Assembly: GCA_005765155.1 (NCBI GenBank)
Contig: VCCP01000007.1
Coordinates: 2,476,242 to 2,540,241, forward strand
Direction of reading: 5' to 3'
DNA: 64,000 nucleotides
Source: Zelopaecilomyces penicillatus
Lineage: Eukaryota > Ascomycota > Sordariomycetes > Hypocreales > Pseudodiploosporaceae
Shown here: piece by piece, positions 23,248-35,041 of the stretch
How the letters are laid out: the number at the start of each line of letters is the position of its first letter
Numbering within the stretch: the first letter of the stretch is position 1
Made by a program: the position numbers and the translations under genes
The notes under the pieces: generated by a model
What the model was told of the DNA's origin: nothing
What the model saw: only the letters and a program-made list of their open reading frames with translations
Databases searched by the model: none

Positions 23248-24299
23248 AAACTAATAATCAAGATAGAGGGATATCTTATTTGCTTCACTATTAAAAGGAT
23301 TAATTAATACCAGACTAATAATATAATATATTTAAGAGCATTTTTAAGCTGCTATAAGGACCAGTCCAAGAAGAATTATTATAGGTATCTATATAAAACC
23401 TTCTAATCAATATAATCAAAAGATACCTCTAAGGATAATAGCCTAGAAATCTAGAAGCAAAAGAGCTAAGCTTATTTACTAAAAGACTTAAAGTTTATAA
23501 AGCAGAGATATTATATACTATCCTGGCCAAATAGCAAGGTATTATTAATTTCTTTTCTATTAGAATCTAATACTATAGAATACTAAACCATTAAAAGAAA
23601 AAACAAGGGAATATTTAATCCTAAGATAAGCTTCCACTTAGAATATATATAAAAGATAACTTATCTATTAAATATTAGATTAAAAAGATAGAGTACCCTA
23701 AACTTATTAATTTCACTTGATTAAAATATAAATAAGTATAGAAAGAACTATTATAGATAATCAGCTTATATAGCTTCTAATATTAATTATTTAATTAATA
23801 ATAAGTAGTATTAGCTATATACTAACCCTTGGTTTTGCTTTTTTGTACTATAGGTTAGTATTCTAATAATTTGATTAATCTTAGGAAATGTTTTTATCTC
23901 TCTTCTCTTTTTATAGATCTTATTCTTAGTACTAAAAAAGCTTCCTATTTAGGAGTGATCTTAGTATTTCAGAAATAAGATATCATTTAATCATAATAAT
24001 ATAGGAACTACTATCCTTAACTCAAGTATAGTATTTATCCTTAAAGGAAAGGTTTTGCATTAATACCAGGATATAACTAATAAGATATTACTATATAAGA
24101 GTTAAGATAACTTCTTCTTAAACTAGATATCTAAATGCCTTTATAATAGGAAGCCTTTATTATTATTAGATCTTCTTAATATATTATTAGCCTTTGATTT
24201 AAATAGATACTCTCTGTATTAAAGAAGAAGACCTTTAAATAGCTCTAACTCTATTATTAGAATTACTACTCCTAAGACTATTACCCCTAATATCCTTAC

Positions 24300-27200
24300 T
24301 TTAAGCATTCCTTTATCTAGTATAATATCTATTATAAATTCTAATAGCCCTTCCCCTAATAGATCAGGCTTATAATTAATTGATTAGCTAAGGGATAATA
24401 TTATTAAGAGTTTTTAGTAAAGTATTACTAAGATTAATATTATTCTCTTTAATAGTCTTAAGGATATTTTTACTATAAATAAACCTAAGAGATATACTAT
24501 TAACCTTAAGCTTATTAAATACTTTAATAGGATTAATATTATTAAATACCTTTTAAGCTATAAGCTTAAGATAAAAGGTAATAATATAATTAATAAGGAG
24601 AAATATGATTATTTTATATATTATATAATCGATGCTTATAAAGATATTATCTAGGGACTTATCTATAATCTCTTATAAGTAAAAGCTAAAGAAGTATTAA
24701 AGAATCATTTCTTTAAAGGAGATTTATAATAGTTAAGATTATATAAAGATTATTTAAAAGCGCTTGAATAATAGTGCCTAGAGTCTATTAAAAATATTCT
24801 AGACTGGCTTAATAGGTATAGATTCTATGCTTTCTAATATAATTTGAATTAGGAGGATTTAAAACCATTATCTTATATATTATATAAGACTATACTAGTA
24901 AGGCTCCTTGCTAAGGTTATCCAAGCAAATTCTATTAATGATCCCTATAAACTTAAGAAGATACTATATAAGCAGCTCTAGGGATATTTTAATAGTTAAA
25001 TAACTATTAAACTAATTATTAAATAGTATAAGACTTCTAATAGTCTTAGGAATTAGATAAATATAATTACTATTAGGGTAATACTTAATTAAATCATTAT
25101 AATAAAGAATCTAATTATATAGGACCTTTACCCTAAAGAAAAGTTCTTTTTAATTATTACTAAGACTATACCCTTTAAAGCCAAGCTAATAGATATAAAG
25201 GAATTAATCAAGCTTATTAATAACCTTAAGATTAATATAGCTATTAAGGAAGATATTACTTAAATAATTATTAAAATACAAGCAGATACTAATATATATA
25301 TTAGTAAGGATTTATAATATAAAGGCCTAATAAGTTTTTTATTTAATCAAATAATATTTAATCTTAGTAATAGTAAGGATTTTAATATCTTCTCCCTCTA
25401 AGGGAGATGGGATAAGAATAATTACTAGTACTATAACTTATTAAGCTATTTTCCCTTCTATTATAATAAATTAATATATAATACTAAACTTGGGTTCTAT
25501 ATATATAATTTATATACTAGGATATTAAATCTAAAATATATTATAGACTAAAGTATAATTCCTTTTATTATTATATAATAATTCCTTAAGATAAAAGGAT
25601 ACTACTAAAAGCTTATAATAACTTAAGCTATTAACTTCCTTGATTATATAATTATATCTCTTATCCCCTTGGTTAAAGCTAGAGCCTCTTAGTACTTTAA
25701 ATAGGTATTAAATAAATATAAAGGTATAATCTTTAGAAAATATATCTCTTATCTAGGCCTTAAGTAATAATCTATAAAGTTATAATGCTTAGATATTATA
25801 TCTAATAAAAATATAATCTAAACTTCTTTTATATTACTCTCTTAATATAAAGATATAGAGGATCAAATAGTATTAATATATATAATCAATATAAATACTA
25901 ATAAAAGAAAGAGATAGAGAGGTAATAATAGAGAGTTAACTAAACCTTTAATTATTATATATTAAAAGCCCATTCCTAAGGCTACCCTAATATTAGATAA
26001 GATAATACCTTTTAATCTAATAATTATATCTAAGAATATATTATAAATAATAGATTAGAGTATAAGACTTCCTTATTATTAATTAAAACTAAAAGAGACC
26101 TTGCTTATAAAGATAGTTATTATACCACTTTATATATTAATTGATCTTAATCTAGAGCTTAGGATAATTATAGGCTAGGATCTATTGGATTAGGCTAAAG
26201 ATATAATGGAAGTTCTTTATATCCCTAGGAATGGATTAGATGATCCTATATCTTTAATAAAGCTAAAGAATATAATAAAAGCAATTCAAGTTTATTTATA
26301 GATAAGGTATAATAAAGCCTTCTTTGATAAGCTAACTAAATAACTGTATACCAGTATTATAGCTATAATTAAGATATAAGAAGAAGCCCCTCTTAATTAC
26401 AGCCAGTATTGAATGGTATTATCTGATTAAGGTTAAGATAATATAGATCTATCAGGCCTATATTATTTCCATATTCTGGAACCGATTAAAGATAATCTCT
26501 ATAATAATACAAGCTTCTCTTTTAATAAGGCATCTTATAAGATTATTTAAATATACTTAGATAGCTATTAATTATTAAATATATAATAAATATCTAAGAT
26601 CTAAGTTAGGATTGGTTCTTAAGAAGGGAAAGCAATGAATGTATTTATTAATTTAGGCTTTAAAGGCAATATTATCTCAAAATCACTAGCTAAGAAATAT
26701 AAGATTAAATATAGTTTAACCAAGGTTAAAATAATATTATTCTTTAAGTAGATTACTTAAATGATTAAGGAAGTAAAAGTTTAATTCTATATAGGAATTG
26801 CTTAGATATCCATTTACCTATATATAATATTAGATAGAGTTATAATACCCTTTATTCTAGGGATATTATTTATTAGAATAGTTAAGCTATTATTTGATTA
26901 TTCTTAGAAGGGCAGAGATTTATATATATAGTACTGAATAGGATAAGTATAAGTAATTACTCCTGCTATAGGTATTGTTTATTAGGAATAAAATAAATCT
27001 AATTCCTTGAAAAACTAAATATTAATTATATTATTAGAGGTATAGTTAATAATAAGGAATCAATTAATCTAAAATAGCTCTTTAAGGATAATAAAGAAAT
27101 ACTGATAGAGCTTAACTTTAATAATAGTAAGGTGATTATTAGGAGTATATTAATAAAGTCTATAAAGTAATATATTAAAGCTTTAGAAGTGGCTAAGGCT

Positions 27201-30200
27201 GAATTAGATTCCTTAAAGAAAAAGAAGAAATCTAAAAAAAAGGGAATATATTAATTATATAATCCTTCTAAGATATATATCTATACCTTATATAAGAAGA
27301 AGGCTAATAAAGTTAATCCTATTAATAATATTTCTTTAGATAGGTCTATATTTAATAGTAATCTATTTTGGAAAAAGAAGAAATAGAAGAAAGTAAAGGG
27401 AAGAATTAATCTAGATATACCCTTTATTAAATATATTACCCTAAAGTTCTCTAATATATCTAAGGGATCCTAACTCTATAGAGAATACCTTAAGGAAATC
27501 CTTTTTTAAATTAAGGATATATTAATTTAATAGGAGATTGATATTTTCTTAGAGATCCTTTATAATAGAGAATAGGCTTTATCTTAATAATTCAAAGAAA
27601 GTGAAATGCTTGATTTATTAGTTATATCTTCTTAAGTTATTAAAGTGATTCCTTATTTAGTTTAGTAGATGTATTCTATCCTTATTCTATAAGGATTAAA
27701 AGCAAAAGCTATAGAGTTATTAAAGATATGCTTTAAGAATTATATATTAGAAGAGTCTTATACCTTCTATAGGAATCAATATTTCTTTATTAAGAAAAAG
27801 GATAAGGGGCTTTATTTAATTAATACTATTATAAAATATAATATTATTACTCTTAGAGATGTATTTATCCCTCCTAATACTGATTCTTTTAGTAAAGACT
27901 TCTCTATATATATTATACTCTTATTATTGGATTTCTTTTCTAGCTATAATCAAATCCTATTAGATAAAAAGAGTAAGGATCTTATTATATTTTCTTCTGC
28001 TATTAGTCTTTTAAGGATATATATATTCCCTTAGGGCACTATAAATTCTATAGTCTAGTTTATAAGAATTATAACTTGGATATTATTTGATCTTATCCTA
28101 GATATTTATAAACCCTTTCTTAATGATATTATTATATATAGGCTATAATCTATTTATAATAATAAAGAGATTCTTCCTAGGGTATAGAAATATATACTTA
28201 AGTATTTATAGAATCTTAATAAAGTCCTTTTTAATATTAAGCTCTCTGAATATATAATATTAAAAGGGAAATCAAGATATTATTAAAATATAATTATTAT
28301 TATTAGATTCCTTTATAGAATGTCTAGAAGGAAATTAGCTAAAGAGAAGATTATTAAGATCCTAGAATAGCTTATCTATTATAATATAATAGATATTAAG
28401 GCCTTTCTTGGACTTATTAGCTATTATCGAATTTAAATATATAACTTTATTATTATTACTCTCTCTCTTATCACTCTATTATAAAAGAAAGCCCCTTAAG
28501 AGTAAGAAGGATTATAATTAAAGGTAATAGCTAAGCTTAGGGATATAATAATAATTATCTCTATTCTAATATTATTTAATCTCTTTAGGGAGGGTAGAGA
28601 AATCATACTTATAGTAGATACCAGCCTTAAAGGATAGGGAGCAGTTTTGATATAAATTCTAAATAGGTAATAATACCTGATTAGGTTCGAAAGTGGTTAT
28701 TGGAATAAGGCTGAATATAGCTATAATATAATAAAGAGAGAGTATAAGGCTATTCTCTTTATACTCTAAAGGCTTAGAGGATATATCTATAATATATAAT
28801 TTACTTTAGAGATAGATATATATATCCTTATATATTAGCTTAATAATACTATTTATAATATACTAGATAGTTTTATTATCTATTAGATTAGCTATATTAT
28901 ATTATTTGATTTTATTATTAAATATATTCCTAGGAAAAATAATAGTATAGTAGATGGACTTTCTTAGAAAGGATTAAAGCTATCTAATCAAATAAATATT
29001 AAAGTTAATAGGGATTTAAAGGATATAATCGATATATATCTCAGGTTAATATAATTAGATATACTAGAACCTGGATATTCTATAGAGTTCTAATAGATTA
29101 CTAGATTCCTATATTTATTAGAGAGACTATCTAATCTTAATAGAGTATAATTTAGGATACTATATTAGAAAGCTTAAAGATTCTTTATTAAGGATAAGAA
29201 ACTTTAGCTAAGGCTAACTTATAAAAGAAACCATCCTATATTGGTTATTAATAACTTGCCTATCTATAAGAAATTGATAGTAAGCTACTATATAGCCTAA
29301 GGGTATAAAGGTAAAGTGATTATCTTTAAAACTCTTTCTAATAGGTATTATTAGAGAAAGATATAGAATAATATTTCCTTAGCTATAGCTTACTACCTTA
29401 AGTATTAAAAGTTTATATTATAATAAGGCAAAGAATCAATGATTCTAATATTGCCTAAACAGCTAATATCAAAAGTATACTTCAATTCATAATATATACT
29501 ATCTAATTATAGTATAAACTTCCTTATAGAAGCTTACTATAACTTAACTGAATAGGTTAAAGTTCAATCAATACAGTGGATTAACTTAAGGGCTATAACT
29601 AGATTCATTATAACCTTGATATAGTAATATAGACTTATACTTTATATAGTTATTAATAATAGACCTAAAATAAAAGGGCTTCTTCTTTAGATATTATTTG
29701 ATTAGAGTATAAAATATATTCAAATATCTGGGTATAATCCTGCAGCTAATTCTATAGTTAAAGTTGATTATTAGAGCCTTATATCTATAATAACTAAGAT
29801 GTTAGAAGGGGACTCTAAATGGATAAGATACCTTAAAGCAGCTATTCTTATAGATAGAACTATAATTAAATCATTCTATAGCTTTTCTATCTTTTATCTT
29901 ATATATAGGTATAACCTTATCTTACTATTTAAAGTTAAATTCTTAATATAGAGGCTTATTAATTAGGATATTATTATTAATACTAAGGACTTATTTAAGT
30001 CTTATATTCAAATATTAAAAAGAAGATTAAAAGATATAATAAAGGCTAGAGAAAAGATAATTAACTTTAGAAAGAAGCTAATAATAAGAATAGATACTAC
30101 TAATAAATATATACTTTGGTCGGAATATGATTAACTAGTATTAAATAATCTAGTGCTTATATATAATATACCTAAGAAGCAGGATAAATCCTATATAGCG

Positions 30201-30373
30201 AAGATAGTGATGCATTGGTATGGCCTATATTGGATTGCTTTATAAGCAGATATTATTAAAGTGTATATACTTTATATAATAGATAGGATTCTCTTAAATA
30301 AGACTTATTCTAGAAATCATTTAAAGAAGTTTATTAAAGATAAGTATAGCTGGTAGATATCTAATACTGATAT
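24300..30373 (+). pseudogene. Relic A gag-pol, RIP-degraded gypsy polyprotein
   Basis: A gag-like Lys/Ile-rich stretch is near 24.4-25.3 kb. The reverse transcriptase core is recognisable at about 27,925-28,130 (DFFSSYNQILLDKKSKDL, then FLND for the F-x-DD box). RNase H follows near 28,680-28,770 (FESGYWNKAEY), and the integrase from about 29,220 to 30,330 (KGYKGK-like zinc-finger remnant, SGYNPAANSIV core). Stops are frequent and almost all TAA or TAG, fitting CAA/CAG/CGA/TGG codons hit by RIP. The integrase tail runs into the nested element at 30,374. No intact protein is possible. It is a different gypsy family from the nested chromovirus. Confidence 0.7.
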
Positions 30374-30378
30374 ATAGC

Positions 30379-30806
30379 TGTGACGTTTGGTGAATTCCCA
30401 AGGGATAAACCTAACGAAAGGGGTTTATGTTGGCAGATGAGTCGGGGTGTTCTGAGCAATAGGTCTGTCACGTTGGTGATAGATACGGAGTATCGTAACC
30501 AGGGGTCAAGTATCAGCGTAGTGAGCGGTAGCGAACAATACGATGAAGTTGAAAGTGTGTTGATAACTATCTAAGCTATGTTTTAAAGAGTGAAAATTGA
30601 GGGCGTATATATACATCGTGGATCACTTGGATCACTTGTCGTGCAAGTGGTGATCCTGGTGATCCAAGTTGCTGGCTCACCTGGCTCACCACCATTCTTA
30701 TGGTGATCCCACTGATCTATCTAACTGGTCCCCTTCCTCCATGGTACGTACCTTCCCTAGGTCACATGACCGGCCTATTGTACGACCATGTCGTTGGGTC
30801 GTGACA
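30379..30806 (-). repeat. Chromovirus 3' LTR
   Basis: 428 bp, same length and apparently identical to the other LTR. Contains a palindromic TATATATA (30,606-30,613) and an imperfect hairpin (30,620-30,665) beside it. The minus strand is the element's sense strand. A short plus-strand frame inside the LTR is not a gene. Confidence 0.97.
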
Positions 30807-30811
30807 CGATG

Positions 30812-30821
30812 TCTCCCTCCC
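30812..30821 (-). other. Polypurine tract of the chromovirus
   Basis: Sense strand GGGAGGGAGA, ending 5 nt before the 3' LTR. This is the usual primer site for plus-strand DNA synthesis in LTR elements; the small gap to the LTR is slightly unusual. Confidence 0.65.
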
Positions 30822-30924
30822 AACGGTCTTGTCCTCAAGGCCCGTTGGTTGTTCCTTCGTAAAACGTAATTCCAGCCACAATTGTAGGTGTGGTTCCTTT
30901 CTTCCTTCTTCATGTTTTAACATC

Positions 30925-31536
30925 ATGCCTCAAGGTATCTCAAAACGTCGTATCAGTCAGAAGACTGATCAGCGCAAAAGTCTTGCGATTCTTATCGAGG
31001 GTACTGGTGATATCGTCATGCCTTGTTCCTTTTGTTCTCAGCGTCATTTGACGTGTCGTATGATTGAAACAACTTCCCGTTGTTCCGAGTGCGTTCGTCG
31101 TGGTCGTTCTTGTGACGGTTCGGGGATAACTATGTCCTCAGGTATGTTTTTCCATTCCGTTTTACTTTCCGGAAGGTAACTGGTCTATCCAGTCGCGAAG
31201 ATCCTGTCAGAAAAGAATCGTATTGAGCGAGAAGAGGAGGAGACAGAAAAACAGCTTCAGGCAGCTCAGGAGGCGGTGTCTGCTGCGGTAGCACGACTGA
31301 GTCGTTTGCGTCGTCAGCGTCAATCCGTGGTGTCGCGTGGTCACGAGATGGTGAAGCGGGGTTTGCAATCGCTGGATGATTTGGATGCGGCTGAACGGAT
31401 AGAGTCGGATGCGGTGATTGAGATCCAGTCATTGGGGGGTTTTGACGTGATTGATTGGAACTCGATTTTCCAGGATGGCTCCTTGCCCTCTGGTGGTATT
31501 GTCGCATCAGGGGTCGGCAATGATTTAGGTGGTTAG
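30925..31536 (+). CDS. Antisense element gene: Zn2Cys6-like plus coiled-coil protein
   Basis: Runs opposite to gag-pol and overlaps the pol 3' end. Exon 1 (30,925-31,141) and exon 2 (31,193-31,536) join over a 51-bp GTATGT...CCAG intron, giving 186 aa. Residues 34-63 show C-x2-C-x6-C-x8-C-x2-C-x6-C (CSFC, then CRM, then CSEC, then C63), exactly the fungal zinc-cluster spacing. After the junction a charged coiled coil (EREEEETEKQLQAAQEA, RLSRLRRQRQSV) leads to RGHEMVKRGLQSLDDLDAAE and an acidic/Gly tail. Zinc cluster plus coiled coil is the layout of a dimeric Gal4-type DNA binder, though the normal basic region is weak. The gene starts 118 bp past the LTR, whose TATATATA palindrome could serve both directions. 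The frame and splice fit are visible; the function is inferred. Confidence 0.75.
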
Positions 31537-34500
31537 GGGGCTCCCATGAGTTTTCCTCGGGCCCAAACCCTTTCCACTTAACCAGGTATTCTTTCTTGCC
31601 GTTGTTTAGCCTGTAGTCTATGATTGTTTCGACTTCCCATTCTTCTTCTATTGCGTGTACTGTGATGTCTGTGTGTTCCTTCGCGTTGTCTGGTGCTTTG
31701 CTTAGTAAGGAAATGTGAAATACGGGGTGTAACCGTATGTTCTTTGGTAGTGAAAGTTCGTAGTTGGTGTTAGAAATGGCTTTCTTGACTTTGAAAGGTC
31801 CAAGTTTTTTGAAATCCAATTTGTCGCTTGGTCGCGTTGTCGTAATGTTTGGAGAAGTTTTGCCTGGTGTGTAGCGCAAAAGGTACACCATGTCTCCCTC
31901 TTTAAAGATTGGTCCCTTCAATCTTTGTTGATCCGCATAATGTTTCATTCTGTTGCGGACGATTTGGAGTTGTGCACGGAGTTCTTCGTGCAATTGTCGT
32001 TTTTGTGTGGCGTCAAGCATGGCTTTTTCTGATTTTGGTCCTTCTTGGCGTGGTAGGTGAAATGCTTCCGGTGTGAATCCATAATTGGCGTACATTGGCG
32101 TAAGTTGTGTTGATTCGGAAACGGATGTATTGTAGGCTAGTTGCGCGGTTGGTAGGTGTTTTACCCAGTCATCCTGATGGTAATTAATGTAAGCGCGTAG
32201 GTATCCTTCAATAATTTGGTTGATTCGTTCCGTTTGTCCGTCCGTTTGTGGATGGTAGGCGGTACTGAGTCTGTGTCTGGTCCCAAGATATCCCATCAAT
32301 CCTTGCCAAAACTTAGAGGCGAATGTTGTTCCTCTGTCGGATATGATTTCTTCTGGTAAGCCGTGTGAGCTTACAACCACTCTGTTGAAACTATAAGCAA
32401 GATCTTCGGCTGAGCTTGCTTCTAGGTAAGGGATGAAGTAAGAGAACTTCGTTAATCTTTCCACAATAACCCATATGGAGTCGTAAGCTACTCCCGTGAG
32501 AGGTTCCACAGACAGGGGTAGTTTGACGATAAAGTCGAACGATACTGACTCCCATGGTCGTGCTGGTACCGGTAACGGTTGTAATTCTCCGTATGGTTTG
32601 TGTCGTGCTAGCTTGGTTCGTCCACAAGTGACGCAGTCACTTATTACTTTCTGGACTATTCGTCGTAGTCCTTTGAATCCGTAGTATCTTTGTGCTCGTT
32701 CTGTGGTCTTCGTAATTCCTTGGTGACCATGAACAGGGGATTCGTGTAGTTCTCGTATAATGGTCTCCTGGAGTTCTTCAGGTATCCAAAGTTTCTCATC
32801 ATATTCGTAATGTCCATCTTTCCATTTTGTGCCTTCAGGTGCCTTTGCTATGTCTTCTGAGGAGTACGCTTGCTTGACTCGTTTCAAGACAGGGTTAGCT
32901 GACATAACTCGGTATGTAGCGTTTAGTTTCATCTGTAGCGCGCCTGATTCGGTCATTTGAAAGATTTGTCCTTCATGATGAGGCTTTCCATCATCATGGT
33001 CGCTTCGTCGGCTTAGAGCGTCTGCTCTGCCGTTTTCGGATCCTTTGCGGTGGATGATTTCGTAGTCGTAATCCGCAAGGGTTTCTGCGTAGCGGGTTTG
33101 TCGTGCGTTTAGCTTCTGTGTGGTGGCGAAGTAAGAGATGTTCTTGTGGTCGGTAAAAACCTTTATTCGGTGATTGCTTCCTCGCAAGTAATGTGAGAAT
33201 TCGTCAAAGGCTTTGACGATAGCCATGAATTCTTTGTCGTAGATTGGGTAATTGAGTTCTGCTCCATGAAGTTTCTTGGAGTAGAAGGCGACAGGTCGTA
33301 GTCTGCCTTCGTTATCCCGTTGTCCAATCTGCGCTCCGATGGCGTAGTTTGAAGCATCAGTTTCGAGTTCCGTGGGTTTGTCTGGATCGTACATCGCTAG
33401 TACAGGTTCTTCGCAGATTCGCTTCTTAAGTTCTTCAAATGCGGCATCCACATCGGGTTTCCATAGGAATTTGCGATCTTTTTTAGTGCATTCGGTGAGT
33501 GGCGCGGCTATCTTGCCATAGTCGCGGATGAACTTTCGGTAGTAATTGGTGAAGCCCAAAAACTCTTGTACGTTCGTAACGTTTTGTGGCGTCGGCCAGT
33601 CACGTACTGCAGCGATTTTCGCTGGTTCCATTCGAATCTCACCTGGTGAAAAGATATGTCCTAAAAAGGTAACCGTTTGTTTGTGAAATTCACATTTTTC
33701 TGGTTCGACGAGAAGATTGTTGTCTTGGAGTAGTTGTAATACCTTATGGACGTGTTCTCTGTGTTCTTCTTCCGTTCGGGAGAAGATCAGAATATCGTCT
33801 AGGTAGACTACTACGAAGATATCCAAATGTTCTCGGAGAACGTTGTTGATCATGCGTTGGAATGTTGCAGGAGCATTGGTTAGGCCGAAAGGCATTACCA
33901 GATATTCGAAAAGTCCAAACTTGGTTCTGAAAGCGGTTTTCCATTCGTCGCCTTTCTTTATTCGAATCAAGTTGTACGCTCCTTTGAGGTCTAGGGTAGT
34001 AAACCAGTTCATTCCATGCAATCGATCGCGTAGTTCGTTGATCAACGGTAGGGGGGTCCGATCCTTGATTGTGACTGCATTCAACAATCGGTAGTCCACA
34101 ACTAGTCGTAGCTTGCCATTCTTTTTGGGTACAAACATGACAGGGTATCCTGCTTCGGATGTGGATGGTCGGATATATCCTTTTTCGAGCATTTCGTCAA
34201 GGTACTCTCGTAGTGTTTCGAGTTCCTTGGCGTTCAGTGTGTAGATCTTGGTGAAAGTAGGCTTCTTTCCGTCCATGATCTGGATTTCGTGGTCCCATTG
34301 GTTGTGCAAGGGGAGTTTTGTTTCGAGTTCTTCGCGAAACAGTTTGACGTACTTGCGGTATTCTTCTGGTATAGGTGCAAGTCGTTTTTCCATGTCTGAG
34401 GGTGATTCGTTCTTGGAGTGTTCTCGTAGTTGCTCCATTGTTGTCCTAAGGGCGGCAATAACCCGTCGGGTTTGTCGTTGTCGACCGTCGTGTCGTTTTT

Positions 34501-35041
34501 TAGTGTGATTTCCCGGTGGGAGGCCCTTCTCGGTAGCCATAAAGCGTACTTTCTTCGCTTTGCCCATTGTCGTTGGATCTTCGTGATTTTTTGGGGACGA
34601 TGCGGTGTCGCTCCATCGCATCTGGCCTGTCTTCCAATCGATCTGTGGGTTACTATCAAATAACCAGGGGTGGCCTAACACAAGTTCGTATTCTCCAGTG
34701 TCCATTACGTCGAATGTAGCACTGTCTTGATGTCCTTGGACTTCGAATTGGAGATGATCAGTCTCTTTGTCGATCTGTCCTCCATTATAGGCGAAGGTAT
34801 TTCCTTCCAGGTCATACAAGGGGTACGGTTCTTCCTTGTCACGCCATGGTAGTCGTGTGCGATTCACGGCTTTTGGTGATATGTAATTGCCCATTGCTCC
34901 GCTGTCCACTAGAGCGTGAAAACAATGTCCCATGATCCGTATTTCCGTCGTTAGTTTGAGCCCGTTGGTGCCTGTTGCACAGAGGGTCTTTCGTGGGGGG
35001 TCGCGCTGTAACCCTCTTACAGGCGACTTTACTCGTTTTTT
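31130..35041 (-). CDS. pol: Chromovirus Pol (protease, RT, RNase H, integrase, chromodomain)
   Basis: Reached from gag by a -1 frameshift at 35,035-35,041; the frame itself is open back to 35,362 (1,410 codons). Numbering from there: aspartic protease LVDSGA (Asp153); reverse transcriptase with VPKKNGKLRLVVDYR, MPFGLTNAPATF and YLDD (520-523); RNase H with ETDAS (Asp669), Glu711, TDHKN (Asp738) and RADALS (Asp781); integrase zinc finger H-x-H region 873-880 with C910/C913; D,D-35-E core Asp943, Asp1009, Glu1045 (AYHPQTDGQTERIN); GPF domain near 1188; chromodomain about 1241-1290 (YLVKWKGFGPEENSWEPP). All catalytic residues are present and there is no internal stop. The last 135 residues, from the chromodomain end, are overlapped by the antisense gene. 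It makes the cDNA and integrates it. Confidence 0.97.
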   Translation of the reverse strand, partial: KKRVKSPVRGLQRDPPRKTLCATGTNGLKLTTEIRIMGHCFHALVDSGAMGNYISPKAVNRTRLPWRDKEEPYPLYDLEGNTFAYNGGQIDKETDHLQFEVQGHQDSATFDVMDTGEYELVLGHPWLFDSNPQIDWKTGQMRWSDTASSPKNHEDPTTMGKAKKVRFMATEKGLPPGNHTKKRHDGRQRQTRRVIAALRTTMEQLREHSKNESPSDMEKRLAPIPEEYRKYVKLFREELETKLPLHNQWDHEIQIMDGKKPTFTKIYTLNAKELETLREYLDEMLEKGYIRPSTSEAGYPVMFVPKKNGKLRLVVDYRLLNAVTIKDRTPLPLINELRDRLHGMNWFTTLDLKGAYNLIRIKKGDEWKTAFRTKFGLFEYLVMPFGLTNAPATFQRMINNVLREHLDIFVVVYLDDILIFSRTEEEHREHVHKVLQLLQDNNLLVEPEKCEFHKQTVTFLGHIFSPGEIRMEPAKIAAVRDWPTPQNVTNVQEFLGFTNYYRKFIRDYGKIAAPLTECTKKDRKFLWKPDVDAAFEELKKRICEEPVLAMYDPDKPTELETDASNYAIGAQIGQRDNEGRLRPVAFYSKKLHGAELNYPIYDKEFMAIVKAFDEFSHYLRGSNHRIKVFTDHKNISYFATTQKLNARQTRYAETLADYDYEIIHRKGSENGRADALSRRSDHDDGKPHHEGQIFQMTESGALQMKLNATYRVMSANPVLKRVKQAYSSEDIAKAPEGTKWKDGHYEYDEKLWIPEELQETIIRELHESPVHGHQGITKTTERAQRYYGFKGLRRIVQKVISDCVTCGRTKLARHKPYGELQPLPVPARPWESVSFDFIVKLPLSVEPLTGVAYDSIWVIVERLTKFSYFIPYLEASSAEDLAYSFNRVVVSSHGLPEEIISDRGTTFASKFWQGLMGYLGTRHRLSTAYHPQTDGQTERINQIIEGYLRAYINYHQDDWVKHLPTAQLAYNTSVSESTQLTPMYANYGFTPEAFHLPRQEGPKSEKAMLDATQKRQLHEELRAQLQIVRNRMKHYADQQRLKGPIFKEGDMVYLLRYTPGKTSPNITTTRPSDKLDFKKLGPFKVKKAISNTNYELSLPKNIRLHPVFHISLLSKAPDNAKEHTDITVHAIEEEWEVETIIDYRLNNGKKEYLVKWKGFGPEENSWEPPNHLNHCRPLMRQYHQRARSHPGKSSSNQSRQNPPMTGSQSPHPTLSVQPHPNHPAIANPASPSRDHATPRIDADDANDSVVLPQQTPPPELPEAVFLSPPLLAQYDSFLTGSSRLDRPVTFRKVKRNGKTYLRT
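35000..35041 (-). promoter_or_regulatory. Programmed -1 ribosomal frameshift signal (gag to pol)
   Basis: Sense strand: slippery heptamer A AAA AAC (35,041-35,035) in the correct register (codons TCA AAA AAC), three codons upstream of the gag TAA. A 7-nt spacer (GAGTAAA) is followed by a stem with arms GTCGCCTGTAA (35,027-35,017) and TTACAG/GCGAC (35,011-35,000), 11 base pairs with one bulged C and a GAGGG loop. Slipping joins gag exactly to the pol frame. Confidence 0.9.

Noticed and set aside
30380..30574. A 64-codon plus-strand frame repeated at 37,531-37,725
   Set aside because: It lies entirely inside the LTR and is duplicated simply because the LTR is; no protein features.
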